A stretch of 64,000 nucleotides of DNA from an uncultured Amylibacter sp. Its GTDB lineage: Bacteria > Pseudomonadota > Alphaproteobacteria > Rhodobacterales > Rhodobacteraceae. Below the pieces are notes generated by a model. The model did not search any database and was not told where the DNA came from. It saw only the letters and a program-made list of their open reading frames with translations. The stretch lies in the NCBI GenBank assembly GCA_947497475.1, contig CANMGS010000002.1, forward strand, positions 620,001 to 684,000, read 5' to 3'. The position numbers and the translations under genes are program-made. Positions 8,697-17,439 of this stretch are shown here, piece by piece; position 1 is the stretch's first letter, and each line of letters opens with the position of its first letter.

Positions 8697-9356
8697 ATGC
8701 CAGAAATTATTTTTCCAGGCCCAGAAGGCCGCCTAGAAGGTCGCTACCACCCGCAAAAGAATATCAAGGATGCACCGATTGCAATTATATTGCACCCGCA
8801 CCCTCAATTCGGCGGCACAATGAACAATAAAGTTGTCTATAACTTACACTACAAGTTCTATAATATGGGCTTTAACGTTCTCCGCTTTAATTTCCGCGGT
8901 GTTGGTCGTTCGCAAGGCGAATATGATCAAGGTATCGGTGAATTGTCAGATGCAGCATCCGCTTTGGATTATCTTCAATCGATGAACCCAAATGCCAAGC
9001 ATTGCTGGGTTGCTGGTTTCAGCTTTGGTGCATGGATCGGCATGCAACTTTTGATGCGCCGACCTGAAATCTCTGGTTTTATTAGCGCATCCCCACCCGC
9101 AAACATGTATGATTTCAGCTTCTTAGCGCCCTGCCCATCTTCTGGATTGATTATCAATGGCTCCTCTGACCGTGTGGCGCCGCCCGCAGATACAGAAGAA
9201 TTGGTGAATAAGCTGCATGAACAAAAAGGCATCACGATCACGCATGAGATTTTGGAAAGTGCAGATCACTTTTTCAAGAAAGAAGAACATATGGATCTGA
9301 TGTTGGATACGGTCGAAGAATACGTTCGACGTCGTTTAACAGAAACGTCTCGTTAA
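8697..9356 (+). CDS. Alpha/beta-hydrolase (COG2945-like)
   Basis: A 219-aa cytoplasmic hydrolase of the short, lid-less type. The nucleophile elbow is GFSFGAW (about residues 102-108), the oxyanion/HGG-like segment is ILHPHPQFGGTMNN near residue 31, a late acid is in NGSSDRVAPP, and the catalytic histidine is in ADHFF near residue 197. The ATG has AAGGC at good spacing. It is monocistronic, divergent from iscR, and closed by a strong terminator. The substrate is unknown. Confidence 0.85.
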   Translation: MPEIIFPGPEGRLEGRYHPQKNIKDAPIAIILHPHPQFGGTMNNKVVYNLHYKFYNMGFNVLRFNFRGVGRSQGEYDQGIGELSDAASALDYLQSMNPNAKHCWVAGFSFGAWIGMQLLMRRPEISGFISASPPANMYDFSFLAPCPSSGLIINGSSDRVAPPADTEELVNKLHEQKGITITHEILESADHFFKKEEHMDLMLDTVEEYVRRRLTETSR

Positions 9357-9361
9357 TATCG

Positions 9362-9386
9362 AAGCCCTGCGTAGCAGGGCTTTTTT
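9362..9386 (+). terminator. Rho-independent terminator of the hydrolase gene
   Basis: A 9-bp stem AAGCCCTGC / GCAGGGCTT with a GTA loop is followed by a T run, directly after the hydrolase stop codon. Confidence 0.9.
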
Positions 9387-10485
9387 ATGGCTGCGAGATA
9401 ATACCACCGCAAACTGGCTTCGAACATCCCGTTGTGGTTGGCGATGATGTCGGTAAGCCACGCATCACGCGTACAGCCAAATAAGCAAAAGCCTGCGCTT
9501 CCAGCATATCCCCATCCAAGCCCACGTTTTCGACAGGTTCAACCGATACATCTAACCGCTGTTTCAAGGCATTCATCAAAGATGTATTTTTACGCCCACC
9601 ACCGCAGATCAACCAACGATATGGATCAGTGCTGAAATGCATTTGCGATGCATATACACAAGAGGCTGCAAGTGCGGTTAATGTTGCCGCTGCGTCTTCT
9701 GTAGAAAGTGGCTTAATTAAATCTTCTAATTCAGTAAAACTGTTTCTATCCAAAGATTTAGGCGGCATTCTTAAGAAGTATTCGTTTTGGAAAACAGCTT
9801 CTAAAATATCTGTATTCACAACTCCTTTTGCAGCCACAGCACCATCTTCATCAAACAACAACCCTAAACGCTTTTCCAACAGATCATTGATGGGCGCATT
9901 CGCAGGCCCAGTATCAAAAGCTAACAACGCCTCTGGGTGTTCTGGTGCATGCTTTGAGCCATTTACCAACGATACATTGCCCACCCCACCTAAATTCACA
10001 AAAGCCATTGGGCGCTTCATTCCCAGTTGTTTGGCGCAAGCATGATGAAAAAACGGTGCGAGCGGCGCGCCTTCCCCCCCTGCTTCCATATCAGCCGTGC
10101 GAAAATCCCAGACAACTGCTTTGCCAGTATCCTTTGCCAATTGCGCACCCGCACCCAATTGATGTGTGCGCCCACCTTTTGGATCATGGGCTAGGGTCTG
10201 CCCGTGAAAGCCAATAACCTCTGCATCAGGGAATTTCGCAATCACTTCGGCATGTGCATCTCGCACAACACTTTCTGCGGCCGTCAGCAAATTTGGACTT
10301 TCATCGGGCCATAATCCCTGCGCCGTTGAAATCGTTGCCTGTTCCGCTGCACTATATGGGCGAAAGATACTCTCGCCAAAGGCCAATATCCGTTCGCCAT
10401 CGGTCATCAACATTGCCCCATCCACCCCATCCATAGAGGTGCCAGACATCAAACCAAGGGCCCATATGGGATCAAATGCTGCCAA
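9385..10485 (-). CDS. anmK: Anhydro-N-acetylmuramic acid kinase AnmK
   Basis: AnmK hydrolyses and phosphorylates 1,6-anhydro-MurNAc from cell-wall turnover to MurNAc-6-phosphate. The 366-aa protein has the family's N-terminal [13 protein letters not shown] signature, the HGQT motif, the NLGGVGNVS segment and a FDTGPAN phosphate-binding loop. Base reading shows the start codon is TTG at 10485, preceded by AAAGGAAAG; the first in-frame ATG lies inside the nucleotide-binding motif and is too late. It is divergent from tyrS with 67 bp between them. Confidence 0.93.
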   Translation of the reverse strand: MAAFDPIWALGLMSGTSMDGVDGAMLMTDGERILAFGESIFRPYSAAEQATISTAQGLWPDESPNLLTAAESVVRDAHAEVIAKFPDAEVIGFHGQTLAHDPKGGRTHQLGAGAQLAKDTGKAVVWDFRTADMEAGGEGAPLAPFFHHACAKQLGMKRPMAFVNLGGVGNVSLVNGSKHAPEHPEALLAFDTGPANAPINDLLEKRLGLLFDEDGAVAAKGVVNTDILEAVFQNEYFLRMPPKSLDRNSFTELEDLIKPLSTEDAAATLTALAASCVYASQMHFSTDPYRWLICGGGRKNTSLMNALKQRLDVSVEPVENVGLDGDMLEAQAFAYLAVRVMRGLPTSSPTTTGCSKPVCGGIISQP

Positions 10486-10552
10486 TGCTCTTTCCTTTCA
10501 CGAAACATGCGGTATACAGCGAATACTATACATATCAAAGGACGATAAACAC

Positions 10553-11803
10553 ATGACATACAAGCCCAAATCAGAGTTTCTGACAGCAATGTTGGAACGG
10601 GGCTTCTTGCAGGACTGCACAGACCTGGAGGGGCTCGACGAACGCCTACTCGAAGGACCTGCAGCTGCTTATATCGGCTTTGATGCAACAGCTGACAGTT
10701 TGCATGTTGGATCACTCATTCAAATCATGATGTTGCGCTGGTGGCAAAAGACTGGAAATAAACCTGTAACCCTTATGGGGGGCGGTACGACAAAGATTGG
10801 TGATCCATCTGGGAAAGATGAATCCCGCCAATTGATCACGGCTGAAAAGATTGATGAGAATATCGCTGGCATTAGAAAGGTATTTGCAAAATACCTTTCT
10901 TACGACGCAGGCGAAACCGCTGCGATTATGCCGAATAATGCGGAATGGTTGGACAATCTGAACTACATCGAATTCTTACGTGATTACGGCAAGCATTTTA
11001 CCATCAACCGCATGGTAACGATGGAAAGTGTAAAGTTGCGTCTGGATCGTGAGCAGCCACTGACATTCCTAGAATTCAACTACATGTTATTGCAAGCCTA
11101 TGATTTCATGGCTTTAAACCAGAATTATGATGTCGTGTTGCAAATGGGCGGCTCTGATCAATGGGGCAATATCGTCAATGGTATCGATTTGACGCGCCGC
11201 ATTAATAAAAACACTGTTTTTGGCCTTACAACCCCTCTTTTGACCAAGGCGGATGGTTCTAAAATGGGCAAGTCGGCCTCTGGTGCGATCTGGTTGAATG
11301 AAGAAAAGCTAAGTTCCTACGACTTCTGGCAATTCTGGCGGAATACTTTGGATGCAGATGTTGCAAAATTCTTGCGTTTGTTCACAGAGCTTCCATTGGA
11401 TGAATGCGAACGTCTTGGTGCTTTGGACGGACAAGAAATCAACCAAGCAAAGATCACTTTGGCGAATGAGGTGACAAAGCTTTGTCACGGTGCGGATGCA
11501 GCACAAGCAGCAGAAGCCACAGCCAAAGAAGTGTTCGAAAAAGGTGGTGTTGGTGACGATCTGCCAACACTAGAGTTAACAGCCGATGAAATTGGCGAAG
11601 GTATCAGCTTTACACAACTTCTTGTGCGCTCTGGCATTGTTGGCAGTGGTAAAGATGCCAAACGTGCCATCGCTGGCGGTGGTGCTAAGCTAAATGACGA
11701 AGCTGTATCCAATGCTGGTTTGATGTTGACGGCAGATGACATTGCACAAACGCCAAAGATATCATCAAGTAAGAAAAAACACGCACTTATAAAGCTTGTT
11801 TAA
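10553..11803 (+). CDS. tyrS: Tyrosyl-tRNA synthetase
   Basis: Charges tRNA-Tyr in the cytoplasm. This class I synthetase (416 aa) has its HIGH-type motif as HVGS (in [11 protein letters not shown]), the KMSKS loop as KMGKS, the GSDQWGNI tyrosine-site segment, and a C-terminal S4-like RNA-binding domain ([17 protein letters not shown]). The ORF track extends 38 codons upstream into anmK; the ATG at 10553 has AAAGGA upstream and gives the normal family start, so I use it. Confidence 0.96.
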   Translation: MTYKPKSEFLTAMLERGFLQDCTDLEGLDERLLEGPAAAYIGFDATADSLHVGSLIQIMMLRWWQKTGNKPVTLMGGGTTKIGDPSGKDESRQLITAEKIDENIAGIRKVFAKYLSYDAGETAAIMPNNAEWLDNLNYIEFLRDYGKHFTINRMVTMESVKLRLDREQPLTFLEFNYMLLQAYDFMALNQNYDVVLQMGGSDQWGNIVNGIDLTRRINKNTVFGLTTPLLTKADGSKMGKSASGAIWLNEEKLSSYDFWQFWRNTLDADVAKFLRLFTELPLDECERLGALDGQEINQAKITLANEVTKLCHGADAAQAAEATAKEVFEKGGVGDDLPTLELTADEIGEGISFTQLLVRSGIVGSGKDAKRAIAGGGAKLNDEAVSNAGLMLTADDIAQTPKISSSKKKHALIKLV

Positions 11804-11804
11804 A

Positions 11805-11837
11805 TAAAAAAGGCGGCTCAATTGGCCGCCTTTTTTA
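11805..11837. terminator. Bidirectional terminator between tyrS and cyclophilin gene
   Basis: AAAAAAGGCGGC and GCCGCCTTTTTT form a GC stem flanked by A and T runs, so it can end transcripts from both convergent genes. Confidence 0.88.
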
Positions 11838-11851
11838 TGTTTATCAATGTC

Positions 11852-12424
11852 TTATTTGTCAGATTTGATGTAAACTTTGCTCATATAATCAGGCTTGGCA
11901 ACAGAGCCATTGTTGGCTTGGCTACCACGTTTGATTTTATTTACAACGTCTTGACCAGAACTCACACGACCGAGAACTGTGTATTGCCCATTTAACGACG
12001 GGTAATCTTGAAGCATGATAAAGAATTGAGAATTAGCACTGTTCGGGCTTGATGAACGCGCCATACCGACAACACCTTTTTCAAACTTCATGCTTGAAAA
12101 CTCCGCAGGCAAATCAGGTAACTTAGATCCACCAGTACCCGCAAAACGTGGGTTAAAACCTTCTAGCTTACCGTTTTGCACGTCCCCTGTTTGCGCCATA
12201 AAGCCAGAGATCACACGGTGAAATGTTACATTGTCGTATTGACCTTCACGTGCCAAACGTTTGATGCGTGTCACGTGCTTTGGCGCCACATCTGGTAACA
12301 ATTCGATTTCAATCGTACCAGTGTTCTTACCAGCCACTTCAATCACCAATGTATTGTCAGCATCCGCTGCAAATACAGAAGTCGCCATTGAAACAGCTGC
12401 GATCAGAGTTGTGAAAAACCGCAT
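11852..12424 (-). CDS. Periplasmic cyclophilin-type peptidyl-prolyl isomerase
   Basis: Catalyses proline cis-trans isomerisation during protein folding. The 190-aa protein starts with a cleavable signal peptide (MRFFTTLIAAVSMATSVFA, then ADAD), so it acts in the periplasm. The cyclophilin core shows the catalytic arginine in VTFHRVISGFMAQTGD and the FFIMLQDYPSLNGQYTVLGRV segment. It directly follows a cytoplasmic paralogue whose stop overlaps this start by one base. A PpiA-type role is inferred. Confidence 0.9.
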   Translation of the reverse strand: MRFFTTLIAAVSMATSVFAADADNTLVIEVAGKNTGTIEIELLPDVAPKHVTRIKRLAREGQYDNVTFHRVISGFMAQTGDVQNGKLEGFNPRFAGTGGSKLPDLPAEFSSMKFEKGVVGMARSSSPNSANSQFFIMLQDYPSLNGQYTVLGRVSSGQDVVNKIKRGSQANNGSVAKPDYMSKVYIKSDK

Positions 12425-12930
12425 TATACGTCTGCCGCCACTTTAACTGAAATCATTGTATCTGGCTCCATTGGCGGCTCACCACGTTTGATTTTGTCAA
12501 CGTGTTCCATACCTTCAACAACACGACCATAAACCGTGTATTGGTTGTTCAAGAAGTGGTTGTCATTGAAGTTGATAAAGAATTGAGAGTTTGCACTGTC
12601 TGGCATCGCAGAACGTGCAGCACCCAATGTGCCTTTATCATGTGGTAATTTTGAAAACTCAGCTGGAAGATCTGGCAGATCAGAACTGCCTGTACCTGCA
12701 CGGCGCAGATCAAAGTCAGCACCTGTGTTGCCATTCGCCACATCACCAGTTTGCGCCATGAAACCATCTATTACACGGTGGAATACAACATTGTCGTATT
12801 TACCAGCGCGTGCCAATTCTTTCATACGCTCGCAGTGCTTTGGTGCTACATCTGGCAGCAATTCGATTGTCACATCGCCATGCTTAAGCGTCATGATGAT
12901 TGTGTTTTCTGGATCTTTAATCTCAACCAT
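12424..12930 (-). CDS. Cytoplasmic cyclophilin-type peptidyl-prolyl isomerase
   Basis: A 168-aa cyclophilin without signal peptide, expected in the cytoplasm (PpiB-like). The FHRVIDGFMAQTGD active-site segment, the SQFFINFNDNHFLN stretch and the NQYTVYGRV strand are present. The ORF track starts at a GTG at 12960; the ATG at 12930 is better, with GGAGA six bases upstream. It is upstream of and coupled to the periplasmic paralogue, so both are made from one mRNA; the pair probably arose by tandem duplication, one copy gaining a signal peptide. Confidence 0.92.
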   Translation of the reverse strand: MVEIKDPENTIIMTLKHGDVTIELLPDVAPKHCERMKELARAGKYDNVVFHRVIDGFMAQTGDVANGNTGADFDLRRAGTGSSDLPDLPAEFSKLPHDKGTLGAARSAMPDSANSQFFINFNDNHFLNNQYTVYGRVVEGMEHVDKIKRGEPPMEPDTMISVKVAADV

Positions 12931-12996
12931 TTCGGTCTCCGTTTTCAATGTTCGGCGCACATTATCCTTAGCAATGCCAAAGGAAAAGCCCGCATA

Positions 12997-13491
12997 TTAG
13001 GATTTCTTGAATTTCTCGATCAAAGCTTTTTGAACACCAGGTGTTACGAACTTTGATACATCGCCATCAAGGCGTGCAATTTCTTTTACCAAACGCGATG
13101 CGATGGCTTGATGTTTGGCCTCTGCCATAAGGAACGCAGTTTCGACATTAGAGTTCATAGCGCGGTTCATGCCAACCAGTGCATATTCATATTCAAAGTC
13201 AGATACAGCGCGTAAGCCTCGGATGATCAACTTGGCGCCAACTTCTTCTGCTTTATCGATCAACAGGTTTTCAAAAGGTTCAACAACCACTTCTGTGCCA
13301 TTTGTTCGCATGTTTTCTACATTGCGTTCAATCATATCAACACGTTCTTCAAGTGTGAATAAAGGACCTTTGTCGCGGTTGATAGCAACACCTATCACCA
13401 AACGGTCAACCAAAACGCAGGCGCGTTCGATAATGTCCAAATGACCCAAAGTAACAGGATCAAATGTTCCCGGATAAAGCCCTACGCGCAT
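12997..13491 (-). CDS. coaD: Phosphopantetheine adenylyltransferase
   Basis: Catalyses the penultimate step of coenzyme A synthesis, joining ATP and 4'-phosphopantetheine. The 164-aa nucleotidyltransferase has the GTFDPVTLGH motif at the N-terminus and RGLRAVSDFEYE in the middle. The C-terminal ISSTxxR-type motif is degenerate as in this lineage (SRLVKEIARL). The ATG at 13491 follows GGAGG and is preferred over the ORF start four codons upstream. It is upstream of the two cyclophilin genes on the same strand. Confidence 0.94.
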   Translation of the reverse strand: MRVGLYPGTFDPVTLGHLDIIERACVLVDRLVIGVAINRDKGPLFTLEERVDMIERNVENMRTNGTEVVVEPFENLLIDKAEEVGAKLIIRGLRAVSDFEYEYALVGMNRAMNSNVETAFLMAEAKHQAIASRLVKEIARLDGDVSKFVTPGVQKALIEKFKKS

Positions 13492-13558
13492 TACGACCTC
13501 CATCGCTTATTTCGGTAAACCACTGGAACTATATCATCGGCCTAACGTCAAGGGTGAT

Positions 13559-14446
13559 TTATGCTTCTTTACGTTTCACCATGTCGCGCATTCCTGCTGC
13601 CAACCTGTCCGCAAAGCGGTTCAAACGCCCAACACGGCGGTCTCCTTCATGTCGTACAAGATAAAAGCTGCGGCTTAAGGAAAGTGTTTCTTTATGCATA
13701 AACTGAATGTCAGGAAAGTTCGGCATTGCGAAATCATGTACTACTCCAACCCCTGCCCCTTGATTAATCATATTGATTTGAACAGACACTGAATTAGAAG
13801 CCAAACTTGGCGATGGTTGCAATCCCATATGGGATAAATAATCCAATTCTTTGTCAAAAATCAGATCGGGAATATAACCAATGATTGGGTGGTTCTTTAG
13901 ATTATCTATTTCAGCAAGGTCAGGATGCTGATCAATATAATCACGGTGTGCGGCCAAATGTAGGTGATAATCGGTCACTTTTTGCACCAATAAACGCCCT
14001 GCTGTAGGCGGTGACACTGTAATTGCCATATCGGCTTCGCGTTTTGACAGGTTTAAAACACGCGGTAAGGCCAAAATTTGAATTTCTAAGTCTGGGTTTT
14101 CAGCGGATATTTCCGCACAAACCTCTGGCAACAAAAAGTTCGCACTACCATCTGGTGCCCCTATCCTAATGACACCACTTAACTGGTCTGTTGGCCCCTG
14201 CATAATCTCTTGGGCAGACAGTGACGATAATTCCATCTCTGTAGCATGATCCATCAACCGTTGCCCTGCATCTGTCAAATCATAACCCTGCGGTGTCTTT
14301 ACGAACAATTGTGCTGACATCTGTTCTTCAAGCCGCGTTATGCGCCGCCCCAATGTACTGGGATCCATTTTTAACTGTTTACTAGCTGCAGTCAGACTGT
14401 TCGCTCGACCAACATGTAAAAATACCCGTATATCATCCCAATTCAT
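13559..14446 (-). CDS. LysR-family transcriptional regulator
   Basis: A 295-aa regulator with an N-terminal winged helix-turn-helix (NSLTAASKQLKMDPSTLGRRI) and a C-terminal type 2 periplasmic-binding-fold effector domain. It is divergent from mmsA-mmsB with about 100 bp between them and an LTTR-type dyad in that space. The natural inference is that it controls the valine/propionate degradation pair; the effector is unknown. Confidence 0.88.
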   Translation of the reverse strand: MNWDDIRVFLHVGRANSLTAASKQLKMDPSTLGRRITRLEEQMSAQLFVKTPQGYDLTDAGQRLMDHATEMELSSLSAQEIMQGPTDQLSGVIRIGAPDGSANFLLPEVCAEISAENPDLEIQILALPRVLNLSKREADMAITVSPPTAGRLLVQKVTDYHLHLAAHRDYIDQHPDLAEIDNLKNHPIIGYIPDLIFDKELDYLSHMGLQPSPSLASNSVSVQINMINQGAGVGVVHDFAMPNFPDIQFMHKETLSLSRSFYLVRHEGDRRVGRLNRFADRLAAGMRDMVKRKEA

Positions 14447-14459
14447 TACTTACCTCGTA

Positions 14460-14473
14460 TTGCAAAAATGCAA
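14460..14473. promoter_or_regulatory. LysR-type operator candidate (TTGCA-N4-TGCAA)
   Basis: An interrupted palindrome fitting the T-N11-A core of LysR-family sites lies 13 bp upstream of the regulator start and about 75 bp upstream of mmsA, where an autoregulating LysR protein would bind. Confidence 0.45.
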
Positions 14474-14548
14474 AATGAATGTGCCATATTGACTGTTTAA
14501 AAAGATAAAATGCAAGAGCATACTGACGCCAACCATGGGAGAAGTCAT

Positions 14549-16048
14549 ATGCAAGAATTAACACATTACATTAACGGCGAGCACGTCAAAGGCACATCTG
14601 GACGTTTCGCTGATGTATTCAACCCTGCCACAGGCGAAGTTCAGGCAAAGGTACCATTGGCAAATACCGCTGAATTGGAAAAAGCTGTTGAAATAGCTGC
14701 TGCTGCACAACCTGCATGGGCGGCCGTTAACCCACAACGCCGTGCTCGTGTTATGATGCGTTTCGTAGCGCTGTTAAACCGTGACATGGATAAACTTGCC
14801 GAAGCACTCAGCCGCGAACACGGTAAAACTCTTCCAGATGCTGCTGGCGATGTTCAACGTGGCCTAGAGGTTGTGGAATACTGCATCGGTGCCCCACAAA
14901 TGCTAAAGGGTGATTATACAGACAGCGCTGGCCCTGGCATTGATATGTACTCCATGCGCCAAGCTCTGGGTGTTACAGCGGGCATCACACCGTTTAACTT
15001 CCCAGCGATGATCCCAATGTGGATGTTCGCCCCTGCAATCGTATGTGGCAACGCTTTCATCCTGAAACCATCTGAACGTGATCCATCCGTCCCATTGATG
15101 CTGGCGGAATTGATGGAAGAAGCAGGATTGCCAAAAGGTATTTTGCAAGTGGTGAATGGTGACAAAGAAGCGGTTGATGCCATTCTATACAACGACACAA
15201 TCCAATCTATTGGTTTTGTGGGCTCTACACCAATTGCAGAATACATCTACGGCACAGGCTGTTCACAAGGTAAGCGCGTGCAATGTTTCGGCGGTGCGAA
15301 AAACCACATGATCATTATGCCGGATGCTGATATGGATCAGGCGGCAGATGCATTATTGGGTGCAGGTTATGGTGCAGCTGGTGAACGTTGTATGGCAATC
15401 TCTGTTGCTGTTCCTGTTGGCGATGAAACTGCCGATCGCCTGATTGAAAAACTGGCGCCTAAAGTGGAAGCTTTAAAAGTAGGTCCATACACATCTGGCA
15501 ATGATGTGGACTACGGCCCTGTCGTTACGGGTGCTGCAAAAGAAAATATTCTAAACTTGGTGGAAAGTGGCGTGAAAGACGGTGCAAAGCTTGTCGTGGA
15601 CGGCCGTGATTTCAGCTTGCAAGGTTATGAAGACGGTTTCTTTGTTGGTGCGCATCTATTTGATCACGTCACAACTGATATGGATATCTACAAAAAAGAA
15701 ATCTTCGGCCCTGTCCTATCAACGGTTCGTGCTCAATCCTACGAAGAAGCCATCGGTATGGCGATGGATCATGAATACGGCAATGGTACAGCAATCTTTA
15801 CCCGCGATGGCGATACGGCGCGTGATTTCGCAAATCGTATTAACATCGGCATGGTGGGCATTAACGTACCAATCCCTGTGCCTTTGGCCTATCACACGTT
15901 CGGTGGTTGGAAAAAATCAGTCTTTGGCGATTTAAACCAACACGGCCCAGATGCGTTTAAATTCTACACACGCACCAAAACAGTCACATCGCGTTGGCCA
16001 TCAGGCATCAAAGAAGGCGGTGAATTCTCAATCCCAGTGATGGAGTAA
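14549..16048 (+). CDS. mmsA: Methylmalonate-semialdehyde dehydrogenase (CoA-acylating)
   Basis: Converts methylmalonate or malonate semialdehyde plus CoA and NAD+ to propionyl- or acetyl-CoA, in valine and inositol breakdown. The 499-aa ALDH-superfamily protein has the catalytic cysteine in GAAGERCMAIS and the NFPAMIPMWMF substrate-pocket segment typical of MmsA. The ORF start at 14510 is replaced by the ATG at 14549, which follows GGGAGA. mmsB begins 4 bp downstream, and its Shine-Dalgarno (GGAG) lies in the mmsA end. Confidence 0.95.
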   Translation: MQELTHYINGEHVKGTSGRFADVFNPATGEVQAKVPLANTAELEKAVEIAAAAQPAWAAVNPQRRARVMMRFVALLNRDMDKLAEALSREHGKTLPDAAGDVQRGLEVVEYCIGAPQMLKGDYTDSAGPGIDMYSMRQALGVTAGITPFNFPAMIPMWMFAPAIVCGNAFILKPSERDPSVPLMLAELMEEAGLPKGILQVVNGDKEAVDAILYNDTIQSIGFVGSTPIAEYIYGTGCSQGKRVQCFGGAKNHMIIMPDADMDQAADALLGAGYGAAGERCMAISVAVPVGDETADRLIEKLAPKVEALKVGPYTSGNDVDYGPVVTGAAKENILNLVESGVKDGAKLVVDGRDFSLQGYEDGFFVGAHLFDHVTTDMDIYKKEIFGPVLSTVRAQSYEEAIGMAMDHEYGNGTAIFTRDGDTARDFANRINIGMVGINVPIPVPLAYHTFGGWKKSVFGDLNQHGPDAFKFYTRTKTVTSRWPSGIKEGGEFSIPVME

Positions 16049-16052
16049 ACAC

Positions 16053-16925
16053 ATGAAAATCGGATTTATCGGTTTAGGAAATATGGGCGCCCCAATGGCT
16101 GTCAATTTGGCAACTGCTGGGCACGATGTAACTGGCTTTGATTTGGTAACGGATTGCCCAGATGGTGTTGCTAAAGCAGACACCGCTACCCAAGCGGTAA
16201 CGGATGCTGATGTTGTAATCACCATGCTACCAAACGGTGCAATTTTACGTAGCGTTGCAGATGAAATCATCCCTGCCATGAAAGCGGGCGCAACCCTATT
16301 GGATTGCTCAACCGTGGACGTGGAAAGCGCGCGTGCTGTGGCAGATGCTGCCACAGCCGCGGGTCTATTGGCGGCCGATGCTCCTGTTTCAGGGGGTATT
16401 GGTGGTGCCGCTGCAGGAACACTGACGTTTATGGCGGGGGGTTCTGACGAAGCATTCGCAAATGTCAGCCCTCTATTCGATATTATGGGGCAAAAAGCAG
16501 TGCATTGCGGCCCATCTGGCAACGGGCAAGCCGCTAAAATCTGCAACAACATGATCTTAGGTGCCACAATGATTGCCACATGCGAAGCTTTTGCATTGGC
16601 GGATAAACTTGGCCTAGAACGTCAGTCCATGTTCGATGTGGTCAGCACATCCTCTGGTTACAGCTGGTCAATGAATGCGTATTGCCCAGCCCCTGGTATC
16701 GGGCCAGAAAGTCCCTCTGATAACGACTATAAACCAGGATTTGCTGCAGAACTTATGTTGAAAGATTTACGTCTTTCTCAACAAGCCGCTGAAAGTGTCG
16801 ATGCGCCAACACCAATGGGTGAACGCGCAACAGAACTTTATAAGCAATTTGTTGAAGACGAAGATGGTCTTGGATTAGACTTTTCAGCAATGCTGCCACG
16901 ATTTGAAAAGCAAACACGCGGCTAA
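16053..16925 (+). CDS. mmsB: 3-hydroxyisobutyrate dehydrogenase
   Basis: Oxidises 3-hydroxyisobutyrate to methylmalonate semialdehyde with NAD+, one step before MmsA. The 290-aa protein has the N-terminal Rossmann motif GFIGLGNMGAPMA, the DAPVSGGIGGAAAGTL substrate loop and the catalytic lysine in GNGQAAKICNNM. It is in one operon with mmsA. Acyl-CoA dehydrogenase and enoyl-CoA hydratase genes that often accompany the pair are not here. Confidence 0.94.
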   Translation: MKIGFIGLGNMGAPMAVNLATAGHDVTGFDLVTDCPDGVAKADTATQAVTDADVVITMLPNGAILRSVADEIIPAMKAGATLLDCSTVDVESARAVADAATAAGLLAADAPVSGGIGGAAAGTLTFMAGGSDEAFANVSPLFDIMGQKAVHCGPSGNGQAAKICNNMILGATMIATCEAFALADKLGLERQSMFDVVSTSSGYSWSMNAYCPAPGIGPESPSDNDYKPGFAAELMLKDLRLSQQAAESVDAPTPMGERATELYKQFVEDEDGLGLDFSAMLPRFEKQTRG

Positions 16926-16929
16926 TGCA

Positions 16930-17367
16930 TTAAACGCCGCGGATCATATCCAACATCGCGGCGTTTTCACCTGATATTTCCTCTAAACGCGCTTTCACGA
17001 CATCACCCAAAGTGATGACACCAACAAGTTTTTTCTTTGCGTTGATCACTGGCATATGGCGAAAACGGCCTTCTGTCATTGTTTCCAAAACCATTTGCGC
17101 AGTATCGGACATATCACAACTCATGACGGTACCTGTCATCAAGCTTTCAACAGTGTCATTAATACATGTTGTGCCGCGTTTACCCATTTCTCGAATAATA
17201 TCGCGTTCTGATAAAATTCCGTCGATTGTTTTACCGTCGTTGCTAACAACCAATGCACCAATACGATGTGCAGACAAATCTGCGACCGCATCAGCAATCG
17301 TGTGATCTTTTGTGATTGTATAAATTGTGCCCTTTGGTTTCGAACCTAGAATTTTTTCAACTAGCAT
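16930..17367 (-). CDS. CBS-domain pair protein
   Basis: A 145-aa protein made almost wholly of two CBS domains (about residues 10-65 and 75-130), a module that binds adenine nucleotides. No catalytic domain is attached. The second domain carries GRFRHMPVI and VGVITLGDVVKARL. The ATG is preceded by a strong AGGAGG-like site. It ends 4 bp from the convergent mmsB. It is probably a sensor or modulator of another protein; partner unknown. Confidence 0.85.
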   Translation of the reverse strand: MLVEKILGSKPKGTIYTITKDHTIADAVADLSAHRIGALVVSNDGKTIDGILSERDIIREMGKRGTTCINDTVESLMTGTVMSCDMSDTAQMVLETMTEGRFRHMPVINAKKKLVGVITLGDVVKARLEEISGENAAMLDMIRGV

Positions 17368-17439
17368 TAATACCTCCTATAAGAATGAAAGCATCTTAGC
17401 ACGGTTTAAGATTCCCACAAAACTAAGTCTGAGTAAAAG

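Noticed and set aside
16917-16941. CGCGGC/GCCGCG hairpin between mmsB and the CBS gene as a terminator
   Set aside because: Thirteen-base loop and no U tract on either side; it overlaps both stop codons and may be chance.
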